A stretch of 14,589 nt of DNA from NCBI GenBank assembly GCA_002482725.1, contig DLGO01000044.1:34285-48873 (forward strand), written 5' to 3'. Position 1 is the stretch's first letter, and each line of letters begins with the position of its first letter. Of this stretch, positions 1 through 6,213 are shown piece by piece. The stretch comes from Bacteroidetes bacterium UBA7692 (GTDB taxonomy: Bacteria; Bacteroidota; Bacteroidia; Chitinophagales; LD1). The notes beneath the pieces are model-generated. The model was given only the letters and a program-made list of their open reading frames with translations, did no database searches and was not told where the DNA came from. Position numbers and translations under genes: made by a program.

Positions 1-515
1 CTGACGGTAAAATCACATACCTCTATTTCTTCACATCAGCCTCAAAACCAACCTATTCCAACAATTTCCTGTCGGTAAAATTGACGGTACCTTTTCACCA
101 CTTCTGTCGGTATCCCTGTCGGCTTACCCTTACCTGGTTTGTGTCCCCACAAAACAGGATTAAACAAAATTCCCGTTTTGCATTCTGTCGGTAAAATCAC
201 ATCTCCCTCTTTCTTTACACTACATTCAAAATCAATTTCTTCCACCAAATTCCTGTCGGTAAAATTGACGGTACCTTTTTCACCACTTTGTCGGTACTAT
301 CTGTCGGTATCCCTGTCGGCTTACCCTCCCCTGGTTTGTGTCCCCACAAAACAGGATTAAACAAAATTCCCGTTTTGTATTCTGTCGGTAAAATCACATC
401 CCTCTCTTTTTTCACACCATCCTCAAAATCAACTTATTCAACCTAATTCCTGTCGGTAAAATTGTCGGTACTTTTCACCACTTCTGTCGGTACTCCGTGT
501 TGGTATTCCTGTCGG
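1..515. repeat. Degenerate tandem repeat, period about 184-197 bp, built from CTGTCGGTA words
   Basis: Two full units start at 68 and 252, a third partial unit starts at about 449, and a truncated unit lies at 1-67. Each unit begins CCTGTCGGTAAAATTG. It then has a CACCACTT stretch, one or more further CTGTCGGTA words, a segment that includes CACAAAACAGGATTAAAC, and another CTGTCGGTAAAATCACAT. The hexamer TGTCGG occurs 13 times between 70 and 515, with TGACGG variants near 2, 82 and 266. The plus strand is strongly pyrimidine-rich. The spacings (184 and 197) are not multiples of three, so the short minus-strand frames that share a GILFNPVLWGHKPG peptide are out of phase with one another. I read this as a non-coding repeat rather than a repeat protein; a decayed gene remnant is the alternative. 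Confidence 0.8.
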
Positions 516-787
516 TTTCCTCCTTCTTTCTCGGCGTGGGCTATTGTCACCGTTTGACTCTAAAGCATCCACCACCACAACTATTCCCTTAATTCAAAGA
601 ACAACCTGCAATATATTTTCAAACCCCCTCACCACTTTAGCAAAAAAGGCGGCAAAATTGTTAAACCACCACAACCCAATGAAAATCAATACAAACTGCT
701 CTTGTTATTTCTTGCAAACATTTTTCAGTACCTAATCCCACCACTTACTACCTTAGTCGCTTATTAAAAAAAATCAAGCACTGCGCC
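516..787. other. AT-rich intergenic region upstream of the Crp/Fnr gene
   Basis: I see no convincing gene here. A 63-codon open frame at 544-735 has a Thr/Asn-rich composition without recognisable motifs. A weak match to the Bacteroidota -7 box (TACCTTAG, 749-756) lies about 30 bases before the regulator start, with only TTTC at the -33 position, so a promoter is possible but not firmly supported. Confidence 0.5.
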
Positions 788-1381
788 ATGTCACAGGCCA
801 ATCACCAAACGATACTCGCCAACATAGCCAGGCATATAGAGCTGACACCTGCCGAGCAGGCGCGCTTCATACAACTGCTTACCCCAAAGACCATTAAGCG
901 CAAACAATTCCTGCTCAATGCGCAACAGGTAGCGCGCCATGTTGCCTTTGTCACCGCAGGCTGCCTGCGAGCCTATACCATCGACGACAACGGCTTCGAA
1001 CATGTGCTCCAGTTTGCCCCGGCCGACTGGTGGATTACCGACATGTACAGCTTCATATCCCAGCACGAGGGCGACCTGAACATCGATGCCATAGAAGACA
1101 CCGAAGTATTGTTGCTTTCCCGCCAGGACCAACTGCAACTATTCGACGACATCCCCAAGTTCGAGCGCTTCTTCCGCATCATTACCGAAAAATCCATGGT
1201 CAGCAGCCGAAAGCGCCTTATCGACAACCTCAGCCTCACCGCACAGGAGCGCTACAACACCTTCTGCAATTACTACCCCACCCTCATCAACACCATCCCC
1301 CAAAAGCAAATAGCCGCCTACATCGGCGTCACCCCCGAGTTCCTCAGCAAAATGCGCGCACAAGCCAGCAAGAAGGGATAA
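788..1381 (+). CDS. Crp/Fnr family transcriptional regulator
   Basis: This 197-residue protein has the layout of Bacteroidota Crp/Fnr regulators. A cyclic-nucleotide-binding-like beta barrel spans roughly residues 25-115 (FVTAGCLRAYTIDDNG at 54-69, FAPADWW at 76-82). A long dimerisation helix covers about 120-150, and a short C-terminal helix-turn-helix lies at about 171-190 (QKQIAAYIGVTPEFLSKMR). The protein stops soon after the recognition helix, as many family members in this phylum do. I see no N-terminal cysteine cluster, so an Fnr-type iron-sulfur oxygen sensor is not supported, and the ligand cannot be told from sequence. The ATG at 788 is chosen because it is the first in frame and gives a standard N-terminus. 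The gene is monocistronic, with a long repeat-bearing gap downstream. Its targets are unknown. Confidence 0.93.
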   Translation: MSQANHQTILANIARHIELTPAEQARFIQLLTPKTIKRKQFLLNAQQVARHVAFVTAGCLRAYTIDDNGFEHVLQFAPADWWITDMYSFISQHEGDLNIDAIEDTEVLLLSRQDQLQLFDDIPKFERFFRIITEKSMVSSRKRLIDNLSLTAQERYNTFCNYYPTLINTIPQKQIAAYIGVTPEFLSKMRAQASKKG

Positions 1382-1446
1382 GTTTAATCCTTAATAGTTT
1401 AACACAAGCGTTCGTACACAAGGCTGATTCTTGCGGCAATTGGCTG

Positions 1447-1556
1447 TTTGTAGGGGCGAATTGATTAAATCAATCATGAACTCCCGTAAAATTATATCGT
1501 GAATAATTATTATTCGCCCAATCATCCGTATGGTGTATTTGTAGGGGTGAATTGAT
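1447..1556. repeat. Paired TTTGTAGGGGYGAATTGAT repeat with an inverted GGGCGAAT arm
   Basis: TTTGTAGGGGCGAATTGAT (1447-1465) recurs as TTTGTAGGGGTGAATTGAT (1538-1556) with one mismatch. Between them, ATTCGCCC (1512-1519) is the exact reverse complement of GGGCGAAT (1454-1461), so the first copy can form a stem around a 50-base loop. A perfect palindrome ATTGATTAAATCAAT (1460-1474) lies in the loop side. This looks like a small dispersed palindromic intergenic repeat; function unknown. Confidence 0.65.
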
Positions 1557-1781
1557 GAGGTCATGTATCTTATCCCAATCTTAACCCCATTTCTTAAATC
1601 TCAGTCAACGGAACGACAATCCTTCACTATATCGACCCGGAGGACGTTGCTTCCTTGGTGGCTCGAACGATTGTGTGATTTTTCCGTTAATAAACTTTCT
1701 TTTGGGTTTCGGCTATCTTTCATTTCGCTGTGCTGCTAATAAATAACTATGCGCAACCCATCCCTCACTATATCGACCTCT

Positions 1782-1938
1782 GCGCCTTATTTTCTTGGCT
1801 CGCGGGAATGCTACAAAACCCGTAAAGAACGCCATGCTCGCCAACACGCATGATGCCAGATAGATAAACTGGTATGCGATGATCATGGAGTTTAGGGTTT
1901 TGTAGTGTTCCCGCAGCCTTAAAAAGAAAATACAGCGC
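1782..1938. repeat. Long imperfect inverted repeat (fold-back element)
   Basis: The left arm 1782-1821 pairs with the right arm 1895-1938. The innermost 20 bases (1802-1821 against 1895-1914) match at 18 positions. Pairing then continues outward through AGCC and an A/T-rich ATTTTCTT segment to GCGC at both outer ends, with a few mismatches, a 5-base insertion in the right arm and a 1-base indel. The 73-base centre can form a smaller CCAG/CTGG stem. This is a MITE- or REP-like palindromic element by shape only; I see no transposase nearby. Confidence 0.7.
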
Positions 1939-1949
1939 TTGATTTTTGG

Positions 1950-1975
1950 CTACCTTTTCATCAAGGAAAAGGTAG
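1950..1975. repeat. Perfect 10-bp hairpin next to the inverted repeat
   Basis: CTACCTTTTC (1950-1959) and GAAAAGGTAG (1966-1975) are exact reverse complements around the loop ATCAAG. No U-tract follows in either direction, so this is not a standard terminator. It probably belongs to the same repeat element as the larger inverted repeat 12 bases upstream. Confidence 0.6.
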
Positions 1976-2107
1976 GGCAAGAAAAAACTACAATGACTAA
2001 ACCCTGCGTATACCAAACTTTTCACTGTTGTTGGTTTATCTTCCATCCACCAAGTGTAACAATCCCCACTCTTAACCCACCTTAACCCCATTTCTTAATC
2101 TAGGTTA

Positions 2108-2138
2108 TTTGTACCCCCTTATATACTCCCTACCTTTG
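2108..2138 (+). promoter_or_regulatory. Bacteroidota-type sigma-A promoter for the pirin gene
   Basis: TTTG at 2108-2111 and TACCTTTG at 2131-2138 are separated by 19 bases. This matches the Bacteroidota housekeeping consensus TTTG (-33) and TAnnTTTG (-7) exactly in element and spacing. The predicted transcription start is near 2143-2145, giving a leader of about 16 bases before the ATG at 2160. It also excludes a TTG start at 2109, which would sit inside the -33 box. Confidence 0.78.
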
Positions 2139-2159
2139 TACTATCAAAAACACAAAGTC

Positions 2160-3050
2160 ATGGACAGGAAAAAATTCTTACAAAAAGGACTGCTCGGTAC
2201 AGGCATGTTCGTAGCCGCAGGCTCAGTAGGCAATGTTATAGCCAACGAAATAGACGAACTGAAAACACTCGAAACATCCCCTGCGCCCGATGCGCTCGGC
2301 TTCAATCACATTCCAAATACAAAATCAGATATTATGGCAAATACAGTATTGCACAAAGCAAACACAAGAGGACAGGCAAATCACGGTTGGTTGAACAGTC
2401 ACCACACCTTCAGCTTTGCCAATTACCACAACCCCGAGCGCATGCACTTCGGCGTGCTGCGCGTGCTGAACGACGATAGGGTAGAGGCAGGCATGGGCTT
2501 CGGCACACACCCGCACGACAACATGGAGATTATCTCTATACCGCTCGAAGGCGACCTGGAGCATAAGGACAGCATGGGCAACGTAGCCGTAATCCGCAAG
2601 GGCGACATACAGATACTGAGCGCAGGCACCGGCATCACCCACAGCGAATACAACCGCAACAAAGACGAGCAGGTGAAGTTCCTGCAGATCTGGGTGTTCC
2701 CCAACAAGCGCAATGTAACACCGCGCTACGACCAACTTTCGCTGAAACTGGAAGACCGCCACAACAAGCTGCAGCAGATACTATCGCCTAGTGCCGACGA
2801 TGCAGGCGTATGGATACAGCAGGATGCCTGGTTCAACATGGGCAACTTCGAAAAAGGCACCACACAGCAGTACACCATCAATAAGAAAGGCAATGGCGTT
2901 TACGCCTTTGTACTAAAAGGTGATATCAGTATAGACGGCCACGCCCTAAATACCCGCGACGGCCTCGGCATCTGGGATACCGACCACATCAACATCACTG
3001 CCGACAGCGATGCCGAGTTCCTGTTAATGGAAGTGCCAATGGTGGTGTAA
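2160..3050 (+). CDS. Pirin family protein with N-terminal leader-like segment
   Basis: This 296-residue bicupin belongs to the pirin / YhaK family, some members of which show quercetin 2,3-dioxygenase activity. The N-terminal cupin carries the metal-site pattern of the family: His117 and His119 in GTHPHDNMEII, then His161 and Glu163 in GTGITHSEYN. The surrounding EGDLEHKDSMGN and RKGDIQILSAGTG segments are also typical. A second, more divergent cupin fills the C-terminal half. The ATG at 2160 is preferred over an upstream in-frame TTG because that TTG lies in the promoter. Residues 1-30 (MDRKKFLQKGLLGTG followed by a hydrophobic Ala/Gly/Val run) resemble a twin-arginine-like leader with RK in place of RR, ahead of a linker before the cupin begins near residue 60. 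Export is therefore possible but unproven. The gene appears monocistronic. Substrate unknown. Confidence 0.92.
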   Translation: MDRKKFLQKGLLGTGMFVAAGSVGNVIANEIDELKTLETSPAPDALGFNHIPNTKSDIMANTVLHKANTRGQANHGWLNSHHTFSFANYHNPERMHFGVLRVLNDDRVEAGMGFGTHPHDNMEIISIPLEGDLEHKDSMGNVAVIRKGDIQILSAGTGITHSEYNRNKDEQVKFLQIWVFPNKRNVTPRYDQLSLKLEDRHNKLQQILSPSADDAGVWIQQDAWFNMGNFEKGTTQQYTINKKGNGVYAFVLKGDISIDGHALNTRDGLGIWDTDHINITADSDAEFLLMEVPMVV

Positions 3051-3073
3051 GCTTGAATCTAAAATGTACAGAG

Positions 3074-3109
3074 GCGGCAACTACAAATAGTAGTTGCCGC
3101 TTTTTTTTT
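3074..3109 (+). terminator. Rho-independent terminator after the pirin gene
   Basis: An 11-bp perfect stem GCGGCAACTAC / GTAGTTGCCGC (3074-3084 and 3090-3100) with a 5-base loop is followed directly by nine T residues (3101-3109). It lies 24 bases beyond the pirin stop and isolates this gene from the secreted-protein cluster downstream. Confidence 0.95.
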
Positions 3110-3224
3110 GTCTAAAGAAAATCCTCTCGTGCATATCCCTACATTCTCATAGAATTGTCATGTTAGTGTCTGCTATGCTATTAAATTGAATTATTCCCTA
3201 ACTTTCATCTCAAATCAACCATCT

Positions 3225-4103
3225 ATGTATCGCAGATTTCTACTTTCCTTTTCTATTTTGATTGGCTTACTGACAGTAATTGAAACAAAGGCTAATGATT
3301 CGATTATTACACGTCGGCAAGTATTTAACTTTGAGGTAGGAGATTCTTTTAGTTATAGCTATTATGACAGATATGCCGGTAGCCATAAGTATGGCGATGA
3401 CCTGCAAATAATTCTTGATAAATATTATTCTCCTGATTCTTCTACAGTCAATTATATGATTGAAACCTATTACTATGGCGTTCGGGTTTATTATGGTACA
3501 TGGTATAGTCATGATACTGTAACCATTTCTTATGGCGATTTAGATAGTACCTACATACGTACCTTCTTTTATAGAAGCGATACAACGCTTGGCTTCTCAG
3601 ATTCCATGTGGTATGATCCGAACCATAAGAATTGGTCAACTGATTCTATATTGGATTTAAAGAGGTATAAGTTTTATACCTGTGATTGGGATTGCTATGG
3701 GCTAAGCTATGCTCCAAGAATTGGTAGAACAAGTGTAGGAGATGCATTTGAATATGACAATAATACAAGATGGGAAAATCTGAAAGGATTTGTACTCGCC
3801 GATGGCCGCAAATGGGGAACCTTATTTACAGCTTTCCCTGTCGGTATCAGCGAAACGCCAACGTCAACTCTGTCTGTATATCCCAATCCTTTTACCGATA
3901 AACTACATATTGATTTTGATGAAGGCACCACCAAGGGAAGTGATACCATTATCGTTCGTGATATCTATGGTAAAGTGATAAAAGAATTAAAAGACATTCA
4001 CCAGCAAAATGAAATTTCTATGGCTGATGAAAGTTCCGGTTTGTACTTTCTTACCTTGCAAAGCGAAAACCATTCCCAAACATGGAAAGTGATTAAAGAG
4101 TAG
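3225..4103 (+). CDS. Type IX secreted protein, first of three tandem paralogs
   Basis: This 292-residue protein has a signal peptide (about 1-23, MYRRFLLSFSILIGLL and ending near ETKA), an unrecognised passenger (24-215) and a type A Por secretion C-terminal sorting domain (about 219-292). The tail holds YPNPFTDKLHIDF, RDIYGKVIKEL, GLYFLTLQS and a terminal KVIKE, all hallmarks of type IX cargo. After export by Sec it should cross the outer membrane through the type IX system and be anchored or released. Passenger motifs shared with the next two genes are TRRQVFNFEVGDSFSY (29-44), LSYAPRIG (160-167) and LADGRKWGTLF (191-201). It is rich in Tyr, Asp and Ser, with one CDWDC pair (153-157). The ATG at 3225 is chosen because the signal peptide starts there; an in-frame TTG at 3186 would add 13 residues before it. 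The base composition is much more AT-rich than that of the pirin gene. Function unknown. Confidence 0.88.
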   Translation: MYRRFLLSFSILIGLLTVIETKANDSIITRRQVFNFEVGDSFSYSYYDRYAGSHKYGDDLQIILDKYYSPDSSTVNYMIETYYYGVRVYYGTWYSHDTVTISYGDLDSTYIRTFFYRSDTTLGFSDSMWYDPNHKNWSTDSILDLKRYKFYTCDWDCYGLSYAPRIGRTSVGDAFEYDNNTRWENLKGFVLADGRKWGTLFTAFPVGISETPTSTLSVYPNPFTDKLHIDFDEGTTKGSDTIIVRDIYGKVIKELKDIHQQNEISMADESSGLYFLTLQSENHSQTWKVIKE

Positions 4104-4105
4104 CT

Positions 4106-4993
4106 ATGAGATTAAAAATTCTACCGTTTTTTTCCTTTGTTGTTTTGACTTTTGCAAGTTTAAACATGCTTGCGTCTGACACACTTACCAGAAGACAGAT
4201 ATTTAATTTTCAGGTTGGTGACTCCTTTAGCTATACTTATCATTCACGATATTCTGGTACTCAGACATATAGTGATGATTTAAGGGTTTTTCTGAATAAA
4301 GCTTATTCCCTGGATTCTTCAGAAGTTACTTTTCTTATAGAGTATTACCAAGTCGGTTATGTATTATTCCATCACGGTTTTAGCAGTCACGATACTTTTG
4401 AGTTGAAGTACAAGGATTTGGATAGCTTTTATGTCGAAGGATTTGGTTATGATGGCTCTGGATATCAGGATAGTATTGGTATCAGGCCAAAAATGATGTA
4501 TGATTCGGCAAACGTATTATGGTCAAAAAATCAAAGATTCGGTATGGATGGTTATTCGTTCGGGTTTGATAATTACTGGGCTATTATTGGTTTGTCATAC
4601 GCGGAAAGATTGGGTATAACAAGCAAAGGTGAATCTTATGAAGGTGATAATAGTGAAAATGGTTTTACGCTACAGGGCTATACTTTGGCCGATGGCCGAC
4701 ATTGGGGGCAGATACGTACTTCATTTCCTACATCCCTGGAAGATGTTGGTACCCCTGATTTGAGAATCTATCCCAATCCATTTACGGATAAGCTGCATAT
4801 TGACTTTAATGAAACCCTGATCAATGCAAATAGTACAATTGTCATCCGTGATATCTATGGGAAAGTAATTAAAGAATTAAAAGACCTCCACCAACAAAAT
4901 GAAATTTCTTTGGCTGATGAAAGTCCTGGTTTATACTTTCTTACCCTGCAAAGTGAAACCAATTCTCAAACCTGGAAAGTGATAAAAGAGTAG
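4106..4993 (+). CDS. Type IX secreted protein, second of three tandem paralogs
   Basis: This is a 295-residue paralog of the preceding gene, beginning 2 bases after its stop, so translational coupling is likely. The signal peptide spans about residues 1-23 (ending near LNMLA). The passenger opens with the shared TRRQIFNFQVGDSFSYTY (28-45). It also has a KMMYDSANVLW segment (129-139) that parallels MWYDPNHKNW in the first gene and RMAYDSTNAYW in the third, LSYAERLG (163-170) and LADGRHWG (194-201). The sorting domain runs from about 221 (IYPNPFTDKLHIDF) to the end (KVIKE). Over most of the passenger, residue identity with its neighbours is low to moderate, while the tail is almost identical. 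I do not recognise the passenger family, and no catalytic motif is evident. An adhesin, structural or binding role is possible but is only a guess. Confidence 0.88.
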   Translation: MRLKILPFFSFVVLTFASLNMLASDTLTRRQIFNFQVGDSFSYTYHSRYSGTQTYSDDLRVFLNKAYSLDSSEVTFLIEYYQVGYVLFHHGFSSHDTFELKYKDLDSFYVEGFGYDGSGYQDSIGIRPKMMYDSANVLWSKNQRFGMDGYSFGFDNYWAIIGLSYAERLGITSKGESYEGDNSENGFTLQGYTLADGRHWGQIRTSFPTSLEDVGTPDLRIYPNPFTDKLHIDFNETLINANSTIVIRDIYGKVIKELKDLHQQNEISLADESPGLYFLTLQSETNSQTWKVIKE

Positions 4994-4995
4994 TT

Positions 4996-5889
4996 ATGCG
5001 TATCATCAAAAACTGCTTTTCAATTGTATTCGTTCTGTTATTTGGTGTATGCCGGATTTGTGCAAATGATTCGTTGACGCGCTTTCAGGTTTTCAATTTT
5101 CAGATTGGAGATACGCTTTATTATGAAGAGAATATTGATGAGCAAGGCTTTGGCTTCAATAAAACTAATCTGCTAAAGATTGTACTTGATAAAGACTACA
5201 ATATGGACTCTTCCATAGTCACCTATACTACAAAGCAGTTCAGGAGGCAGGAGCGCTACAACGGAGGCTCTGGGCAGATGTCCACCAGTATAGATACTTT
5301 GGTGGCGCAGTATGGTGATATGGATAGCTTATATATCGAAACGTTTCAGGGCATGTATTGGTTTGATACTGCAACTGGTATTAGTGATAGGATGGCGTAT
5401 GATTCAACTAATGCATACTGGAAGCGGGATACGCTCAACGGGTCTCTTATTTATTCCTTTAGTTATATCGGGTTAAGTGGTTTTAATCTTTCCTACGCAG
5501 CCGATATAGGTGTCATCCGCAAAAGCTATTATTATGAGTATGATAATACAGGAAAGAGCGAGGAACTTGTCGCCTACAGTTTGGCTAATGGTAATAAGTC
5601 TGGTACCTTATTTAAAGCTTTCCCTGTTGGCATTATTGAAATGCCAAAGTCAATACTATCTATATATCCTAATCCTTTTACCGATAAACTACATATTGAT
5701 TTTGATGAATCCATAACCAATGGCAATAGCACAATTGTTGTTCGGGATATCTATGGGAAAGTGATTAAAGAATTAAAAGACCTTCACCAGCAAAATGAAA
5801 TTTCTTTGGCTGATGAAAGTCCCGGTTTGTACTTTCTTACCCTGCAAAGTGGAACCAATTATAAAACATGGAAAGTGATGAAAGAGTAA
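4996..5889 (+). CDS. Type IX secreted protein, third of three tandem paralogs
   Basis: This 297-residue protein also starts 2 bases after the previous stop. The signal peptide covers about 1-23 (hydrophobic IVFVLLFGV core, ending near ICA). The passenger keeps the family signature TRFQVFNFQIGDTLYY (28-43), then diverges most of the three. It lacks the SYxY block and has a Gly/Gln/Ser-rich stretch around 85-100. It retains LSYAADIG (165-172), YEYDN (180-184) and GTLFKAFPVGI (203-213). The sorting domain begins at IYPNPFTDKLHIDF (223-236) and ends KVMKE. Codons in the tail differ from the second gene's only by silent changes across a 106-base stretch. No terminator with a U-tract follows; the next 324 bases hold only hairpin repeats. 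Probably the last gene of a three-gene transcript. Confidence 0.88.
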   Translation: MRIIKNCFSIVFVLLFGVCRICANDSLTRFQVFNFQIGDTLYYEENIDEQGFGFNKTNLLKIVLDKDYNMDSSIVTYTTKQFRRQERYNGGSGQMSTSIDTLVAQYGDMDSLYIETFQGMYWFDTATGISDRMAYDSTNAYWKRDTLNGSLIYSFSYIGLSGFNLSYAADIGVIRKSYYYEYDNTGKSEELVAYSLANGNKSGTLFKAFPVGIIEMPKSILSIYPNPFTDKLHIDFDESITNGNSTIVVRDIYGKVIKELKDLHQQNEISLADESPGLYFLTLQSGTNYKTWKVMKE

Positions 5890-6213
5890 TTTTGATAGAT
5901 TAGGGTCAAAAATTTGTTTAAAATATTTTGTCAGTAATGTTTGGTTGGATAAAGCGGCTACTTGGTAAACAGGAAGGAACCCGCTGTTCGACATGTTCCG
6001 AAGGGCATGTCGAACTAAAGACCTTGGGGTTCTCTGAACCCCGGCTAATATTCGCTTAACAAAGCTCCTTTTCGAAGACCATAAAAATCATATTATCAGA
6101 GTGACTGAAAGTGTAAGCTATCTCTCACTTTATCTACCTATCCCATTTATAATTAGTTTTACCCTCATTATAACTAATAACCTTTCCCGCTGTTGTACAG
6201 AATAAACGTATTG
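5890..6213. other. Intergenic region with two tandem perfect hairpins
   Basis: Apart from the hairpins at 5986-6042, this AT-rich stretch shows nothing I can assign. I see no full promoter match ahead of the lipoprotein, although TAACCTTTC near its 3' side vaguely resembles a -7 box. Confidence 0.5.
5986..6042. repeat. Two adjacent perfect inverted repeats
   Basis: GTTCGACATG (5986-5995) pairs exactly with CATGTCGAAC (6006-6015) around a 10-base loop. Ten bases later, GGGGTTC (6026-6032) pairs exactly with GAACCCC (6036-6042) around TCT. Neither is followed by a run of T, so an intrinsic terminator is unlikely. They look like REP-type intergenic hairpins placed behind the secreted-protein cluster and could protect the 3' end of its mRNA. 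Confidence 0.65.

Larger units (their letters stand above)
1580..2098. repeat. 18-bp perfect direct repeat bracketing a 483-bp block
   Basis: CTTAACCCCATTTCTTAA is present at 1580-1597 and again at 2081-2098. The second copy is preceded by a partial copy (CTTAACCCAC, 2071-2080). The block between them contains the long inverted repeat and the TCACTATATCGACC pair. The arrangement could mark the borders of an inserted or amplified element, or simply be two copies of an intergenic repeat family. Confidence 0.6.
1382..2100. other. Gene-poor intergenic region rich in short repeats
   Basis: About 720 bases lie between the regulator and the pirin promoter. They hold two copies of a TTTGTAGGGGYGAATTGAT word, two copies of TCACTATATCGACC (1624-1637 and 1765-1778), an 18-bp direct repeat (1580-1597 and 2081-2098), a long inverted repeat (1782-1938) and a perfect small hairpin (1950-1975). 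A 107-codon minus-strand open frame (1768-2091) runs through the inverted repeat. I consider it a by-product of the repeat, though a decayed or repeat-encoded peptide cannot be excluded. Confidence 0.7.

Noticed and set aside
42..415. Two overlapping minus-strand frames sharing the peptide GILFNPVLWGHKPG
   Set aside because: They are the same DNA repeat read in different frames; the repeat period is not a multiple of three and the rest of the frames do not align, so I do not call a protein.
1..515. CRISPR array as an explanation for the left-end repeats
   Set aside because: The repeat units are about 190 bp and the short words are irregularly spaced (12-69 bases); there are no constant-length spacers and no cas genes.
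544..735. 63-codon plus-strand open frame
   Set aside because: Composition is dominated by Thr, Asn and Lys, there is no signal or domain, and it sits in AT-rich DNA where such frames arise by chance.
1460..1474. ATTGATTAAATCAAT palindrome, similar to an Fnr box (TTGAT-N4-ATCAA), just downstream of a Crp/Fnr gene
   Set aside because: The central spacer is 3 bases rather than 4, it lies downstream of the gene within a repeat copy, and no gene start is nearby for it to control.
1768..2091. 107-codon minus-strand open frame
   Set aside because: It spans the long inverted repeat and a perfect hairpin, lacks a recognisable domain or signal, and is better explained as repeat DNA; it is described within the intergenic feature.
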